DNA of 64,000 nucleotides from Phycisphaerae bacterium (GTDB lineage: Bacteria > Planctomycetota > Phycisphaerae > UBA1845 > Fen-1342). The translations under genes were made by a program, and so were the position numbers. The stretch covers positions 45,950-109,949 of the forward strand of contig JAGNKU010000016.1 in assembly GCA_017999985.1 (NCBI GenBank), in the 5' to 3' direction. Below the pieces are notes generated by a model. The model ran no database searches and had not been told where the DNA came from. It saw nothing but the letters and a program-made list of their open reading frames with translations. Below are positions 27,430 through 35,918 of the stretch, one piece after another. Positions within the stretch are counted from its first letter, which is position 1. The number at the start of each line of letters is the position of its first letter.

Positions 27430-29211
27430 ATGCCACTCAAACGCGTCAACAAGCTCGGGCAGGTACTCCTGGACGAGGGTCTCGTGACCGAGACCGATCT
27501 CCGGCGGGCGCTCGAGTCGCAGGACAAGGACAACAAGCGCCTCGGCGAAGTGCTCATGGACATGGGCATCCTTTCGCCGAAGGCCATGCTCAGCGCGCTG
27601 GCCAAGCAGCTCAACGTCAAGGCCGTCCAACTGCGGCACGGCCTGATCGACCCGGCCGTCGCGCGCCTGCTTGACCGCGAGGAGGCCGCGCGGCTCAAGG
27701 CCCTCCCGCTTTTCAAGGTCGGCGACACCCTGACCGTCGCGATGGCCGAGCCCCAGGCGCTGCCGACGATCGACCGCCTGGGGGCCCTGACCGGCTGCCG
27801 GATCAACCCGGTGCTGGCCCTTGAATCCAACATCGCCGAGTTCCAGGAGAAGTATCTGGGCGAGCAGGTCGACATCGATTCGTTCCTGGTCACCCTGACT
27901 GAGTCCGAGGTCAAGGTCGTCGAGCGCGAGACGATCGACGAGGACACGTCGCACGAAATCAGCCGGATGGTCGACGGCAGCCCGATCATCAACCTCGTCA
28001 ACCTGGCGATCATGACAGCGGTCCGCGACGGCGCTAGCGACATTCACGTCGAGCCCACCAAGCAGGCCACGCGCCTGCGCTATCGCATCGACGGCAACCT
28101 CCGCGAGCTGATGTCGGCCCCGAACAGCATGCACGCGGCGATCGTTTCGCGCATCAAGGTCATCGGCAGGATGGACATCGCCGAGCGGCGCCTGCCACAG
28201 GAAGGCCGCGTGCATGTCGTCGCCGAGGGCCGCGAGATCGACCTGCGCGTCTCCTCCATGCCGACGCTGCTGGGCGAGAAGATCGTGCTGCGCATCCTCG
28301 ACAAGTCGAACCTCAATGTCGCGCTGGACAAGCTCGGGGTGTCCGCCGACCAGTTGCCGCGCTTCCGCCGCATCTTCTCCAAGCCGCACGGCATCGTGCT
28401 CGTCACTGGCCCGACGGGCAGCGGCAAGACCACCACGCTCTATTCGGTCATCGACCTGCTCTCGTCGCCCGAGCGCAACATCGTGACCATCGAGGACCCG
28501 GTCGAATACCAGCTCGACGGCATTAACCAGGTGCAGGTCAACGAGGCCGTCCAGATGACGTTTGCACGCGCCCTGCGCTCCCTGTTACGCCAGGACCCCG
28601 ATGTCATCATGGTCGGCGAAATCCGCGACACGGACACCGCCCGCGTGGCGATCCAGGCGGCGCTCACCGGCCACCTGGTGCTCTCCACGCTGCACACCAA
28701 CAACGCGCCGGGCGCTTTCATCCGCCTCGCCGACATGGGCATCGAACGCTACCTGCTGGCGTCCGCGTTCAACGGCGTCGTGGCCCAGCGCCTGGCCCGC
28801 ACGATCTGCCCGTTCTGCCGCACCTCGTACTACCCGCCCGAGTCCGCCCTGGCCGACGCCGGCTGGCTCGGCGACACGCAGCGGGTCTTCTTCAAGGGCG
28901 AGGGCTGCAAGCAGTGCCATGACAGCGGCTTCCGCGGCCGGGCGGGCATCTACGAACTGCTCGAGGTGACCGACGAGGTGCGCCAGCACCTCCATCGCGC
29001 CGAGGAGGAAGAGGAGATCAAGGCGGTGGCCCGCCAGCACGGCTGGCGGCCGCTGCGCGAGGAGGGGCTGCGGCTGGTGGAAGAAGGTCGTTCGACATTG
29101 GAAGAAGTGCTCCGCGTCACGCACGCGGAGACCGAGGCACAGACCCGCGCGGAGCACGCGCCGCAGCCGCGGCCCGCACTGGCGACCGCGGCGAGCAGCG
29201 CCGGCGAATAA
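27430..29211 (+). CDS. pilB: Type IV pilus / type II secretion assembly ATPase
   Basis: 593-residue PilB/GspE-family hexameric ATPase powering pilin assembly from the cytoplasm. N-terminal MshEN domain (1-150; GQVLLDEGLVTETDL, RLGEVLMDMGIL), which in relatives binds c-di-GMP. Then the ATPase core with DGASDIHVEPT (Asp box 1), Walker A GPTGSGKTT (about 328-336), Asp box, Walker B-region RQDPDVIMVGEIRD, His box TGHLVLSTLHTNNA, and the tetracysteine zinc clip CPFC...CKQC. The upstream c-di-GMP genes and the MshEN domain suggest direct control. pilB and gspE cannot be separated with certainty. Confidence 0.94.
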   Translation: MPLKRVNKLGQVLLDEGLVTETDLRRALESQDKDNKRLGEVLMDMGILSPKAMLSALAKQLNVKAVQLRHGLIDPAVARLLDREEAARLKALPLFKVGDTLTVAMAEPQALPTIDRLGALTGCRINPVLALESNIAEFQEKYLGEQVDIDSFLVTLTESEVKVVERETIDEDTSHEISRMVDGSPIINLVNLAIMTAVRDGASDIHVEPTKQATRLRYRIDGNLRELMSAPNSMHAAIVSRIKVIGRMDIAERRLPQEGRVHVVAEGREIDLRVSSMPTLLGEKIVLRILDKSNLNVALDKLGVSADQLPRFRRIFSKPHGIVLVTGPTGSGKTTTLYSVIDLLSSPERNIVTIEDPVEYQLDGINQVQVNEAVQMTFARALRSLLRQDPDVIMVGEIRDTDTARVAIQAALTGHLVLSTLHTNNAPGAFIRLADMGIERYLLASAFNGVVAQRLARTICPFCRTSYYPPESALADAGWLGDTQRVFFKGEGCKQCHDSGFRGRAGIYELLEVTDEVRQHLHRAEEEEEIKAVARQHGWRPLREEGLRLVEEGRSTLEEVLRVTHAETEAQTRAEHAPQPRPALATAASSAGE

Positions 29212-29271
29212 TGCGCGGCCGGCGGAGTTGAGACGTCCGGTGGCCGACGCGTGTCGGCCGAGAGGCTTACG

Positions 29272-30489
29272 ATGCAGTTCGTGTACGAAGCCATGGCGCC
29301 CGACGGTCGCACGGTCAGCGACCGGGTGGACGCGGCCGATCAGACGGCCGCCGTCACGACCCTCCGCGAGAAGGGCCTGCTCGTCATGCGCCTGCACGAA
29401 CACGCCGCCGTGGCCGCATCGGAACCGCGCGCGCCGGCCCTGCCCTGGCCCGCAGCCCGCCTGGGCGCGCGCGACCTGATGCTCCTGACGCGGCAACTCA
29501 AGATGCTGCTGGAGTCGGGGGCCCCGCTCGTTCCCGCGCTCGAGGCGGCGCAGGAACAGACCGCCAAGCCGGCGGTGCGGGCCATGCTCCGGCGCCTGTG
29601 CGAGCGCGTCGAGGAAGGCGACACGCTGTCCGAGGCACTCGCGGCCGAGGGTGAGCTGTTCGACCCGGTCTTCCGCAGCATGGTCGCGGCCGGCGAGGCC
29701 ACCGCGTCGCTGCCCCAGGTCTTCGGGCGGCTGTGCGACCTCGCCCAGCAGCAGATGCAGACGCGCAAGCTCGTACTGGGGGCGCTGCTGTACCCGGCCA
29801 TCCTGTGCCTGCTGCTGGTCGGCGTCGTTTCGATCCTGATGTTCTTCGTCGTCCCGCGCTTCAAAGTGCTCTTCATGAGCCTGCGCTCACCGCTCCCACC
29901 GCTCACCCAGGTGTTGTTCCAGGTTTCCGAGTTCGTCACGCTGCACTGGCCCTACGTGGTCGGCGCGTTCGTGGCCGTCGTCGTGGCGGCGGTGCTCGGT
30001 TTCCGCCTGCGCAGCACGCGCGTCTGGCTCGATGAGGTCCTGCTGCGCCTGCCGGTTGTCGGTCCGCTCGCTGCGCGCCTGATCTTCGCGCGCGTCGTGC
30101 GCATCTGGGCCTCGATGCTGCGCTGCCATGTGCCGTTGCTGGAGGCCATCCGCCAGTCACGCGCGGCCATCACCAACGTCGCCTTTCTGCGGCTCATCGC
30201 CGAGGTCGAGGAAGCGGTGTCGTCCGGCGGCCGCATGGGGCAGGCGCTCGCCGCCACGCAACTGGCTGACCCCATCATCGTCTCCGCGATCCGCACCGGC
30301 GAGGACAACGGCCGCCTGGCCGAGGCCACGGAATTCGTCTCGAGCTGGATGGACGAGGACAACAGCACCACGGTCCAGCACGTGACGCGTCTCGCCGAGC
30401 CGGCCATGCTCGCCGTCATGGGCGTCGTGGTCGGCTGCGTGGCGATGTCGCTGTTCATTCCGTTGTTTGACCTGGCAGGAGCCGCCTGA
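29272..30489 (+). CDS. pilC: Type IV pilus / T2SS inner-membrane platform protein
   Basis: 405-residue PilC/GspF family protein. Short N-terminal part (FVYEAMAPDGRTVSDRVDA), then two homologous T2SSF domains (about 60-190 and 270-400), each starting with a helical LLTRQLKMLLESGAPLVPAL / ARVVRIWASMLRCHVPLLEAI motif and ending in membrane helices (three in total). The start is the ATG after GAGG in the 60-base gap after pilB. It works with the ATPase and the PilM/N/O proteins. Confidence 0.93.
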   Translation: MQFVYEAMAPDGRTVSDRVDAADQTAAVTTLREKGLLVMRLHEHAAVAASEPRAPALPWPAARLGARDLMLLTRQLKMLLESGAPLVPALEAAQEQTAKPAVRAMLRRLCERVEEGDTLSEALAAEGELFDPVFRSMVAAGEATASLPQVFGRLCDLAQQQMQTRKLVLGALLYPAILCLLLVGVVSILMFFVVPRFKVLFMSLRSPLPPLTQVLFQVSEFVTLHWPYVVGAFVAVVVAAVLGFRLRSTRVWLDEVLLRLPVVGPLAARLIFARVVRIWASMLRCHVPLLEAIRQSRAAITNVAFLRLIAEVEEAVSSGGRMGQALAATQLADPIIVSAIRTGEDNGRLAEATEFVSSWMDEDNSTTVQHVTRLAEPAMLAVMGVVVGCVAMSLFIPLFDLAGAA

Positions 30490-30520
30490 TGCCCGCTACC
30501 GACCCTCAAGGAGCACGGCC

Positions 30521-31681
30521 GTGGTGACCTGGCTGCGACCCCGCCGCTCGGCCATCAGCTTCGACGTCGGCGCTGCCGGCGTGCGGGCCTACCAGTTACG
30601 CCTGCGCGGCCAGCGGGCCACGCTGTGCGACGCCCTCCAGCTTGAGCGCGATGCCGCGCTGGTGGCGGCTGCCACGCCGCCCGAGACGGCGCCGGCCGCC
30701 AACACGTCGGCCGCGCCGCCTGCGGTCGAGACCGACCCTGCGCAGCTCGGCCGGCTGATCGGCCAGGCGCACTTCGAGGGCCGCGAAATCTGCCTCGTGC
30801 TATCGCCGCCCGACGTGCAGTTCTTTCCGATGCGGCTGCCCGAGCAGGCTTTGTCCCAGGCGCCGGACCGCGTGGAGCAGGCCCTCCGCTGGGAGGTCGC
30901 GCAGGACAGCCGCCATTCGGCCGACAACCTGGAAGTACGCTACTGGAAGCTGCCACACGCGCGCGGCCAGCAGGCCAACGTCATGGCCGTGGTCATGCCG
31001 ACCGAGCTGGCCTTGCGCTGGTACGACCAGTTGCATGAGCAGGGGCTCACGCTGCGCCGGATCGACGTCTCGCCGTGTGCGCTGGTGCGCCTGGCGCGGT
31101 GTGTCTGGACGCCGGCCGCCGGCGACGTCTGGGGGGTGCTCGACCTCGGCCTGCGGCACGCCACGCTGACCGTGGTCGTCGGCACCGTGCCGACGTACGT
31201 CCGCTCGTTGTCAGTGTCGCCGTGCCAATGGACACAGAAACTCGTTGATGCCTTCGAGGTCTCGTTCGCGACCGCCGAGCAACTCAAACGCCAGCAGGTC
31301 GTAGAGCTGTCCGACCGCGGCGTTCGCGGCACGCCGGCCGGACGCAACCTCGTCGACGTGGCGGACCTGGCGGGCGCGTTCTCCGGCGTGCTGCGCGATT
31401 CGCTCCGCACGCTCGCGCTCGAAGTCGGGCGCTGCCTGTCATACGTTCTGCAGAGTTTCCCCGACGCAGGTGCCAAGCGGCTCTTCCTGGCGGGCGGGGG
31501 GGCCGGACTGGGCGGGCTGACCGCCGTCCTCGAGAACGAGCTTGGCATCTCCGTGAATACGCTGGCAGCGGGCGACACCCCCGGCGCACCGCAGTGGGAG
31601 CGCCCACTGTCGGGCGTGCGCGCGGAACCGCGTGGTGCCGCCGCGCTGGGTGCCGCGCTGCTCGACCTGGAGGTGCCATGA
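30521..31681 (+). CDS. pilM: PilM-like actin-fold assembly protein
   Basis: 386 residues, actin-like ATPase fold of the PilM/GspL-cytoplasmic family. N-terminal SFDVGAAGVRAYQLRLRG (phosphate-1 region), then VLSPPDVQFFPMRLPEQAL, QALRWEVAQDSRHSADNLEVRYW and the C-terminal LFLAGGGAGLGGLTAVLENELGI (adenosine motif). Start is GTG with AAGGAG 7 bases upstream; a TTG 18 codons earlier is less likely. The stop overlaps pilN (ATGA). Confidence 0.88.
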   Translation: MVTWLRPRRSAISFDVGAAGVRAYQLRLRGQRATLCDALQLERDAALVAAATPPETAPAANTSAAPPAVETDPAQLGRLIGQAHFEGREICLVLSPPDVQFFPMRLPEQALSQAPDRVEQALRWEVAQDSRHSADNLEVRYWKLPHARGQQANVMAVVMPTELALRWYDQLHEQGLTLRRIDVSPCALVRLARCVWTPAAGDVWGVLDLGLRHATLTVVVGTVPTYVRSLSVSPCQWTQKLVDAFEVSFATAEQLKRQQVVELSDRGVRGTPAGRNLVDVADLAGAFSGVLRDSLRTLALEVGRCLSYVLQSFPDAGAKRLFLAGGGAGLGGLTAVLENELGISVNTLAAGDTPGAPQWERPLSGVRAEPRGAAALGAALLDLEVP

Positions 31682-32319
31682 CCTGCTCGGTGAACCTGAT
31701 TCCCGGCGCGCGCGTCCACGCGCGGATCCGCGGCCGGCGTCGCCGGCTGTGGCTGGTCACGTGCGGCCTGGCCGTGGTGCTGCTGGCCACCGGCTGGGGC
31801 GTCGAGCGCACGGCCTCGGAGTCGGTCACGCGCCTGTCGGAGTCGGTCAAGGGCCTGGAGGCGCAGCAGGCCGAGGTGCAGCGCCGGCTTGTGCTGGCGA
31901 GCGCCCAGTGCGCGCAATTGCTCGCGCAGCTCGAAACGATCGGTGCCGCCACGCGGCCGCAGCCCTGGCCCCGGCGGATGTTGAAGCTGCTGCAGGCCGC
32001 CCCCGAGGGAATCCGGCTGACCAGCCTGAATGTGGAACCCTCCGCGCCGGACAACGCCCGTCGCGCGGCCCCGCCTCCCGTCGCGGCACCTGGGGTCGCG
32101 AGCCCGGCTGCTGCCGGAGGCACGATCGTCGAAAAGCGCTCCGTGCGTCTCGAGGGGCTCGCTGCCGACCATGGCGCGCTGATTCAGTTCCTGCACCAGT
32201 TGCAGGGTCTGCCCGGCTGGGAACGCGTTGAATTGGTGCGCGCCAAACAGGAGTCCCGCGCCGACGGCACCGCCGTCGCGTTCGAGCTCGACTGTTGCAC
32301 GCGGGAGGACCAGCCGTGA
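31678..32319 (+). CDS. pilN: PilN-like inner-membrane assembly protein
   Basis: 213 residues. N-terminal NLIPGARVHARIRGRRRRLWL recalls the PilN start that binds PilM, then one membrane helix (LWLVTCGLAVVLLATGWGV), a coiled segment (SESVKGLEAQQAEVQRRLVLA) and a ferredoxin-like C-terminal domain with a Pro/Ala linker near 130-150. The call rests on position and architecture, as primary sequence is weakly conserved. Both ends overlap neighbours (ATGA with pilM, GTGA with pilO). Confidence 0.8.
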   Translation: MTCSVNLIPGARVHARIRGRRRRLWLVTCGLAVVLLATGWGVERTASESVTRLSESVKGLEAQQAEVQRRLVLASAQCAQLLAQLETIGAATRPQPWPRRMLKLLQAAPEGIRLTSLNVEPSAPDNARRAAPPPVAAPGVASPAAAGGTIVEKRSVRLEGLAADHGALIQFLHQLQGLPGWERVELVRAKQESRADGTAVAFELDCCTREDQP

Positions 32320-32900
32320 TCGTCTGCAAGCGGCCCTGGACCATCTATGACGTGGATGTCTGTGGTGCGGCGGGCCTGCTGGTGCTCGGCGTGGCGACCT
32401 GGTGGATCGTCTTCGCGCCGTGGGGGCAAATGTGGTCGGACTATCAGCGCTTTGCGGCGGCCCGCACGGCCGGCGAGTCCGACTTGCGCGCCGCGGTCGC
32501 CGAATTGCGGACGTCCGAGCAGGCGCTCGCGCAACTCGACCTGATTCTCGCCGCCGAGTCGGCGGACATCCCGCGGACCGATGCGCTGGCTGGACTGCTG
32601 CGGGACATGACGGACCTGGCCGCTGGCGCCGACCTCGAAGTACTGAACGTCACGCCGCAGCCGGTGGGCATGGTCGGGTCATATCTGGCAAATGACATTC
32701 GCGTGGACGGCCGCGGGCGCAGCCAGGATTTCATACGTTTCCTCGACCGGCTGGCGCGCGCGAACCCGTACCAGTCGCTGCAGGCTTGCACGATTGGCCG
32801 GCCGGCGCGGGCCGGCGGGCTGGCGTGCGAGTTGGCGTGGACCGTGCGGCTCTACGTCCTGCCGCCGACCGAGACCGTGGGCGCGGGGGGGGGCTCATGA
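32316..32900 (+). CDS. pilO: PilO-like inner-membrane assembly protein
   Basis: 194 residues with PilO layout: short cytoplasmic start, membrane helix (AAGLLVLGVATWWIVFAPWG), coiled segment (GESDLRAAVAELRTSEQALAQLDLIL) and a periplasmic ferredoxin-like domain (LEVLNVTPQPVGMVGSYLAND, FIRFLDRLARANPYQSL). Starts with GTG overlapping the pilN stop. Assigned mainly by gene order. Confidence 0.78.
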   Translation: MIVCKRPWTIYDVDVCGAAGLLVLGVATWWIVFAPWGQMWSDYQRFAAARTAGESDLRAAVAELRTSEQALAQLDLILAAESADIPRTDALAGLLRDMTDLAAGADLEVLNVTPQPVGMVGSYLANDIRVDGRGRSQDFIRFLDRLARANPYQSLQACTIGRPARAGGLACELAWTVRLYVLPPTETVGAGGGS

Positions 32901-33442
32901 AACGCATCCCGATCCGCTTGCGCGTGCTGGGGGGCCTGGCGACGGCTGCCGGATTGTTCTGGGTGGTCGATCGCTTCACCGCGGGCGGGCCGCAGACGGC
33001 GGCCGGCGCGACGGCCCCCGTTGCGTCGTCCATGCCGGCGACGGACTGGGAGGAGACTACGGCGCTCATTCTGCGGCTGACGACCGACACATACGTGCCG
33101 GTCGAGCCGGAGCTGGCCACGCTGCGCGACCTCTTCGCGGAGGCCGAGGTGCCGGCCAGCGCGCCCGAGCTGGACGCGGCGGTCGAAGACGTGGTGGCCG
33201 TCCCGGAGATTGATCCCGTCGCGGAATTTCAGGCCGCGCACCGGCTGGTGGGGGTGATGCTGGGACAGCGTCCGCTGGCGGTCATCGACGAGCGCGTCAT
33301 GCCGCTCCATGCGGAGGTGGATGGTTTTCGGCTCGTGCAGGTCGCGCGCGATTTTGTGGTGCTCCGGCGGGCCGACACCGGCGCGCAAGTGCGGCTGGAG
33401 CTGCAGCCGCGTCCGAGAAATTCGGCCCGCGGCGCCCCGTAG
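32897..33442 (+). CDS. PilP-like periplasmic protein
   Basis: 181 residues. N-terminal basic stretch and membrane helix (LRVLGGLATAAGLFWVVDRF), a low-complexity linker, then a small C-terminal beta domain (AHRLVGVMLGQRPLAVIDERVMPLHAEVDGFRLVQVARDFVVLRRADTGAQ, seen in pieces) that resembles the homology region of PilP/GspC, which docks the inner-membrane complex on the secretin. Assigned by position after pilO and this domain. The ATG overlaps the pilO stop. Confidence 0.7.
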   Translation: MKRIPIRLRVLGGLATAAGLFWVVDRFTAGGPQTAAGATAPVASSMPATDWEETTALILRLTTDTYVPVEPELATLRDLFAEAEVPASAPELDAAVEDVVAVPEIDPVAEFQAAHRLVGVMLGQRPLAVIDERVMPLHAEVDGFRLVQVARDFVVLRRADTGAQVRLELQPRPRNSARGAP

Positions 33443-33629
33443 GCCGGGGCCGGCGCGGGAGCGGTCTGAAGGCCGTTACCGCGGGCGGCGCGCTGTTAAA
33501 GACCCCCCGCCGCCGGGTCGATGGTCCAGACAGGGAAGCGTCACAGCGCACGCAGCAGCGGCGGCTTCCCGAGACGCACAGTCGAGCTACGGTCCCAGGG
33601 GCCGCAGAGCGCGAGAAGGAGTCGTTGAG

Positions 33630-34142
33630 ATGGCGGTCTACACGCAACGCAGACAGTACGGTTTCTCGCTGGTCGAGCTGGTGGTCGTAATCGTGATCAT
33701 TGGCATCCTCGCCGCGATCGCGATTCCGCGTTTGAGCCGCGGATCCTCGGGCGCCAGCCAATCGGCCGTGCAGGCGAACCTGGCGACGGTGCGCTCCGCG
33801 ATCTCGATGTATGCGACCGAGCATAAGAACGCCTTTCCCGGTCCGGACGCCACCGGCTTCAAGAACAAGCTGACCATGTACACCGACGTCAACGGCACGA
33901 CGTCGGCCACGAAGACGACGACCTGCAAGTTCGGACCCTACCTGCTGACAGTTCCACCTTGCCCGGTTGGTGAGAATGCCGGCAAGACCACGGCCGCCAA
34001 CGTGCTGATTGACAGCACCAACAGCCCGCCGGTGCCGGTCACGACCGGCGGCGAAGGCTGGGTTTACAACCCGAACACCGGTGAGTTCCTGCCGAACACG
34101 ACGCAGACAGACGACGCAGGTATCGCGTACAACACGTACTAG
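33630..34142 (+). CDS. Major pilin / pseudopilin (GspG-like)
   Basis: 170 residues with a classical prepilin leader. Basic MAVYTQRRQYG ends at the peptidase site G^FSLVELVVVIVIIGILAAIAIPRL (Glu at +5 present). The globular part has SAISMYATEHKNAFPG, typical for GspG/PilA proteins, but no obvious Ca-binding end. AAGGAG lies 9 bases before ATG. It follows pilP-like after 187 bases, room for its own promoter, and is followed by a strong hairpin terminator. Probably the main fibre subunit. Confidence 0.9.
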   Translation: MAVYTQRRQYGFSLVELVVVIVIIGILAAIAIPRLSRGSSGASQSAVQANLATVRSAISMYATEHKNAFPGPDATGFKNKLTMYTDVNGTTSATKTTTCKFGPYLLTVPPCPVGENAGKTTAANVLIDSTNSPPVPVTTGGEGWVYNPNTGEFLPNTTQTDDAGIAYNTY

Positions 34143-34228
34143 CCGGAGCGGCCGCCGCGGCGAGTTCGCTTCTCGCGTTGGACTCGCCCTGGTGCAGCGC
34201 CCCGTAGTGCGTGCGGGCCAAGACGAGC

Positions 34229-34258
34229 AAGGTCGGCGCCCCCAGGGCCGCCGACCTT
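34229..34258 (+). terminator. Hairpin terminator after the pilin gene
   Basis: Perfect 10-bp arms AAGGTCGGCG/CGCCGACCTT around a 10-base loop, 87 bases after the pilin stop. The T-run after it is short (TTGTT). Confidence 0.65.
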
Positions 34259-34346
34259 GTTCATCTGATGCGAGAGCGATGGAGAGCTGCCCGGCGCAAA
34301 TTGCCGCGCAGCACCGACTTAGTACTTCTGACTTCTTACCTCTGAC

Positions 34347-35594
34347 TTACTCGTATAGCAGATACTTCGTCCGCCGCTGCACGAACTCTTCCAGGTCCTT
34401 CTGCCACAGCCGCGCGTAGCCCAGCGGCGCATCCCCCGTCTTCACCGCCTCGACGACCGCCTTGCCGAACAGTAGCCGGTCGACCCGGTCGATGTCGAAG
34501 TTCTCGCCGAACAGGTCCTTCAGCTCCCACACGATCGCCAGCCCGGTTTCCAGCGGGTCAAACGCGTCGCGATCCGTCAGCAGCACCTGCACGCCGCCGC
34601 AGACTTGGTCCTTGAACTTGCTCGCGTTCGGCGTGAACTGAAACGGCACGAAGCGCACGCCCTTCAGCGGCAAAGCATTCAGCCGCGCCGCCAGCTTCAG
34701 CCCGTCAATCCACGGCGCCCCCAGACGCTCGAACGGCGTATCCGTGCCGCGCCCGACCGACACATCGCACGCCTCGATGAGGCCGATCGCCGGGTACAGC
34801 GCGGCCTGCGTCAATGAACGCATGTTCGGCGATGGGTTCACCCAGGGCAGCAGTGTCGCGTCGAACCACGCCCCGCGCCGCCAGCCCTCGACCTTGACCA
34901 CCTCCAGGTCCGCGTGGATGTTCCGTTCCTCGTTCACCATCCGCGCCAGCTCGCCCATCGTCATGCCGTGCACGAGCGGCACCTTGTGGTACGCGGTGAA
35001 TTCGCCGTCGCGATCGTTGAGCGGTCCGAAGACGCGCGTGCCGGTGATCGGGTTCGGCCGGTCGAGCACGACGAACTTGAGCTTGCGTTTGGCGGCCTCT
35101 TCGAGGGCGTAGCCCATCGTCGCGGGATACGTGTAGAACCGCGTGCCGATGTCCTGGATGTCGTAGACCAGCGTATCGACGCCGGCGAGCATCTCGTCCG
35201 TCGGCCGCCGCGTCTCGCCGTAGAGACTGTAGACCTTCAGTCCGCTCAGCGGGTCCTGGCTGTCGCCGACGCGTTCGTCCAGCTCGCCCTTCAGACCGTG
35301 CTCGGGGCTGAACAGTACGACCAGCTCGACGCCGGGCGCCGCTCGCAGCAGCTCGATCGTCGAGCGGCCCAGCCGATCGATGCCGGTCTGGTTCGTGATC
35401 AGCCCGACCTTGCGGCCCTGCAGTACGCTGAAGTTGTCGCGCACCAGGACATCGATGCCGGTCAAAACGCCGCCAGCCGGCGTCTCTGGTTTGGCAGGGG
35501 TCTGGCCCAGCACCGGAGCAACGCCGACGATCGCCAGCAAAACAAGCGCACTCGCAGCGCGCGACATATTGATGAGGGTTTCACGCATGAGCAT
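34347..35594 (-). CDS. Exported NamZ-like exo-N-acetylmuramidase (DUF1343)
   Basis: 415 residues, DUF1343 family. B. subtilis NamZ of this family removes terminal N-acetylmuramic acid from peptidoglycan fragments (GH171). Signal peptide at 1-31 (ALVLLAIVGVAPVLGQ). Family motifs: GLITNQTGID, LFSPEHGLKG, DTLVYDIQDIGTRFYTY, VVLDRPNPI, PNASKF and the C-terminal WQKDLEEFVQRRTKYLLYE. Likely acts on recycled cell-wall material outside the inner membrane. The start at MLMRETL has GGAG 7 bases upstream. No other recycling genes are next to it. Confidence 0.92.
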   Translation of the reverse strand: MLMRETLINMSRAASALVLLAIVGVAPVLGQTPAKPETPAGGVLTGIDVLVRDNFSVLQGRKVGLITNQTGIDRLGRSTIELLRAAPGVELVVLFSPEHGLKGELDERVGDSQDPLSGLKVYSLYGETRRPTDEMLAGVDTLVYDIQDIGTRFYTYPATMGYALEEAAKRKLKFVVLDRPNPITGTRVFGPLNDRDGEFTAYHKVPLVHGMTMGELARMVNEERNIHADLEVVKVEGWRRGAWFDATLLPWVNPSPNMRSLTQAALYPAIGLIEACDVSVGRGTDTPFERLGAPWIDGLKLAARLNALPLKGVRFVPFQFTPNASKFKDQVCGGVQVLLTDRDAFDPLETGLAIVWELKDLFGENFDIDRVDRLLFGKAVVEAVKTGDAPLGYARLWQKDLEEFVQRRTKYLLYE

Positions 35595-35918
35595 GTCATG
35601 TCTCCGACAGACAAACCGCGCGGCGCACAGCAGCCCCGTCGGCCGTCCGCGCTCAGGTGCCATTCATAGCCTAATCCGCGCCCATGAGCCACCCCAACGC
35701 TCGCGTGCCACAGCTCCCGAGCAGTGCCGGATGACCTCATGCCACTGCTCTTGAGCAGCGCCGGCGTCGCGCCGCGCGCACAGTAGAACAGGCCTCCGCG
35801 CCTGCTCAAGCGGCGTGGTCGACTTCAGCAGGTCAATGTACTTCCGGGCAGACCCAGCGAGTAGTGGTGCCCGGACTGGCTGTGTGCCGCCCCTTTCGTG
35901 GCTCCGTGGCTTTGGCCG
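35595..35918. other. Intergenic region, no gene seen
   Basis: Between the NamZ-like gene and the TPR lipoprotein gene. Two near-identical segments, GAGCAGTGCCGG and GAGCAGCGCCGG, lie about 35 bases apart near 35720-35765, the second within a small inverted repeat (GCTCTTGAGC). No open frame with protein-like composition and no clear promoter were found. Confidence 0.4.

Noticed and set aside
33443..33629. Searching the gap before the pilin gene for a sigma54 promoter
   Set aside because: No GG-N10-GC pair with the expected TGGC/TTGC context was seen.
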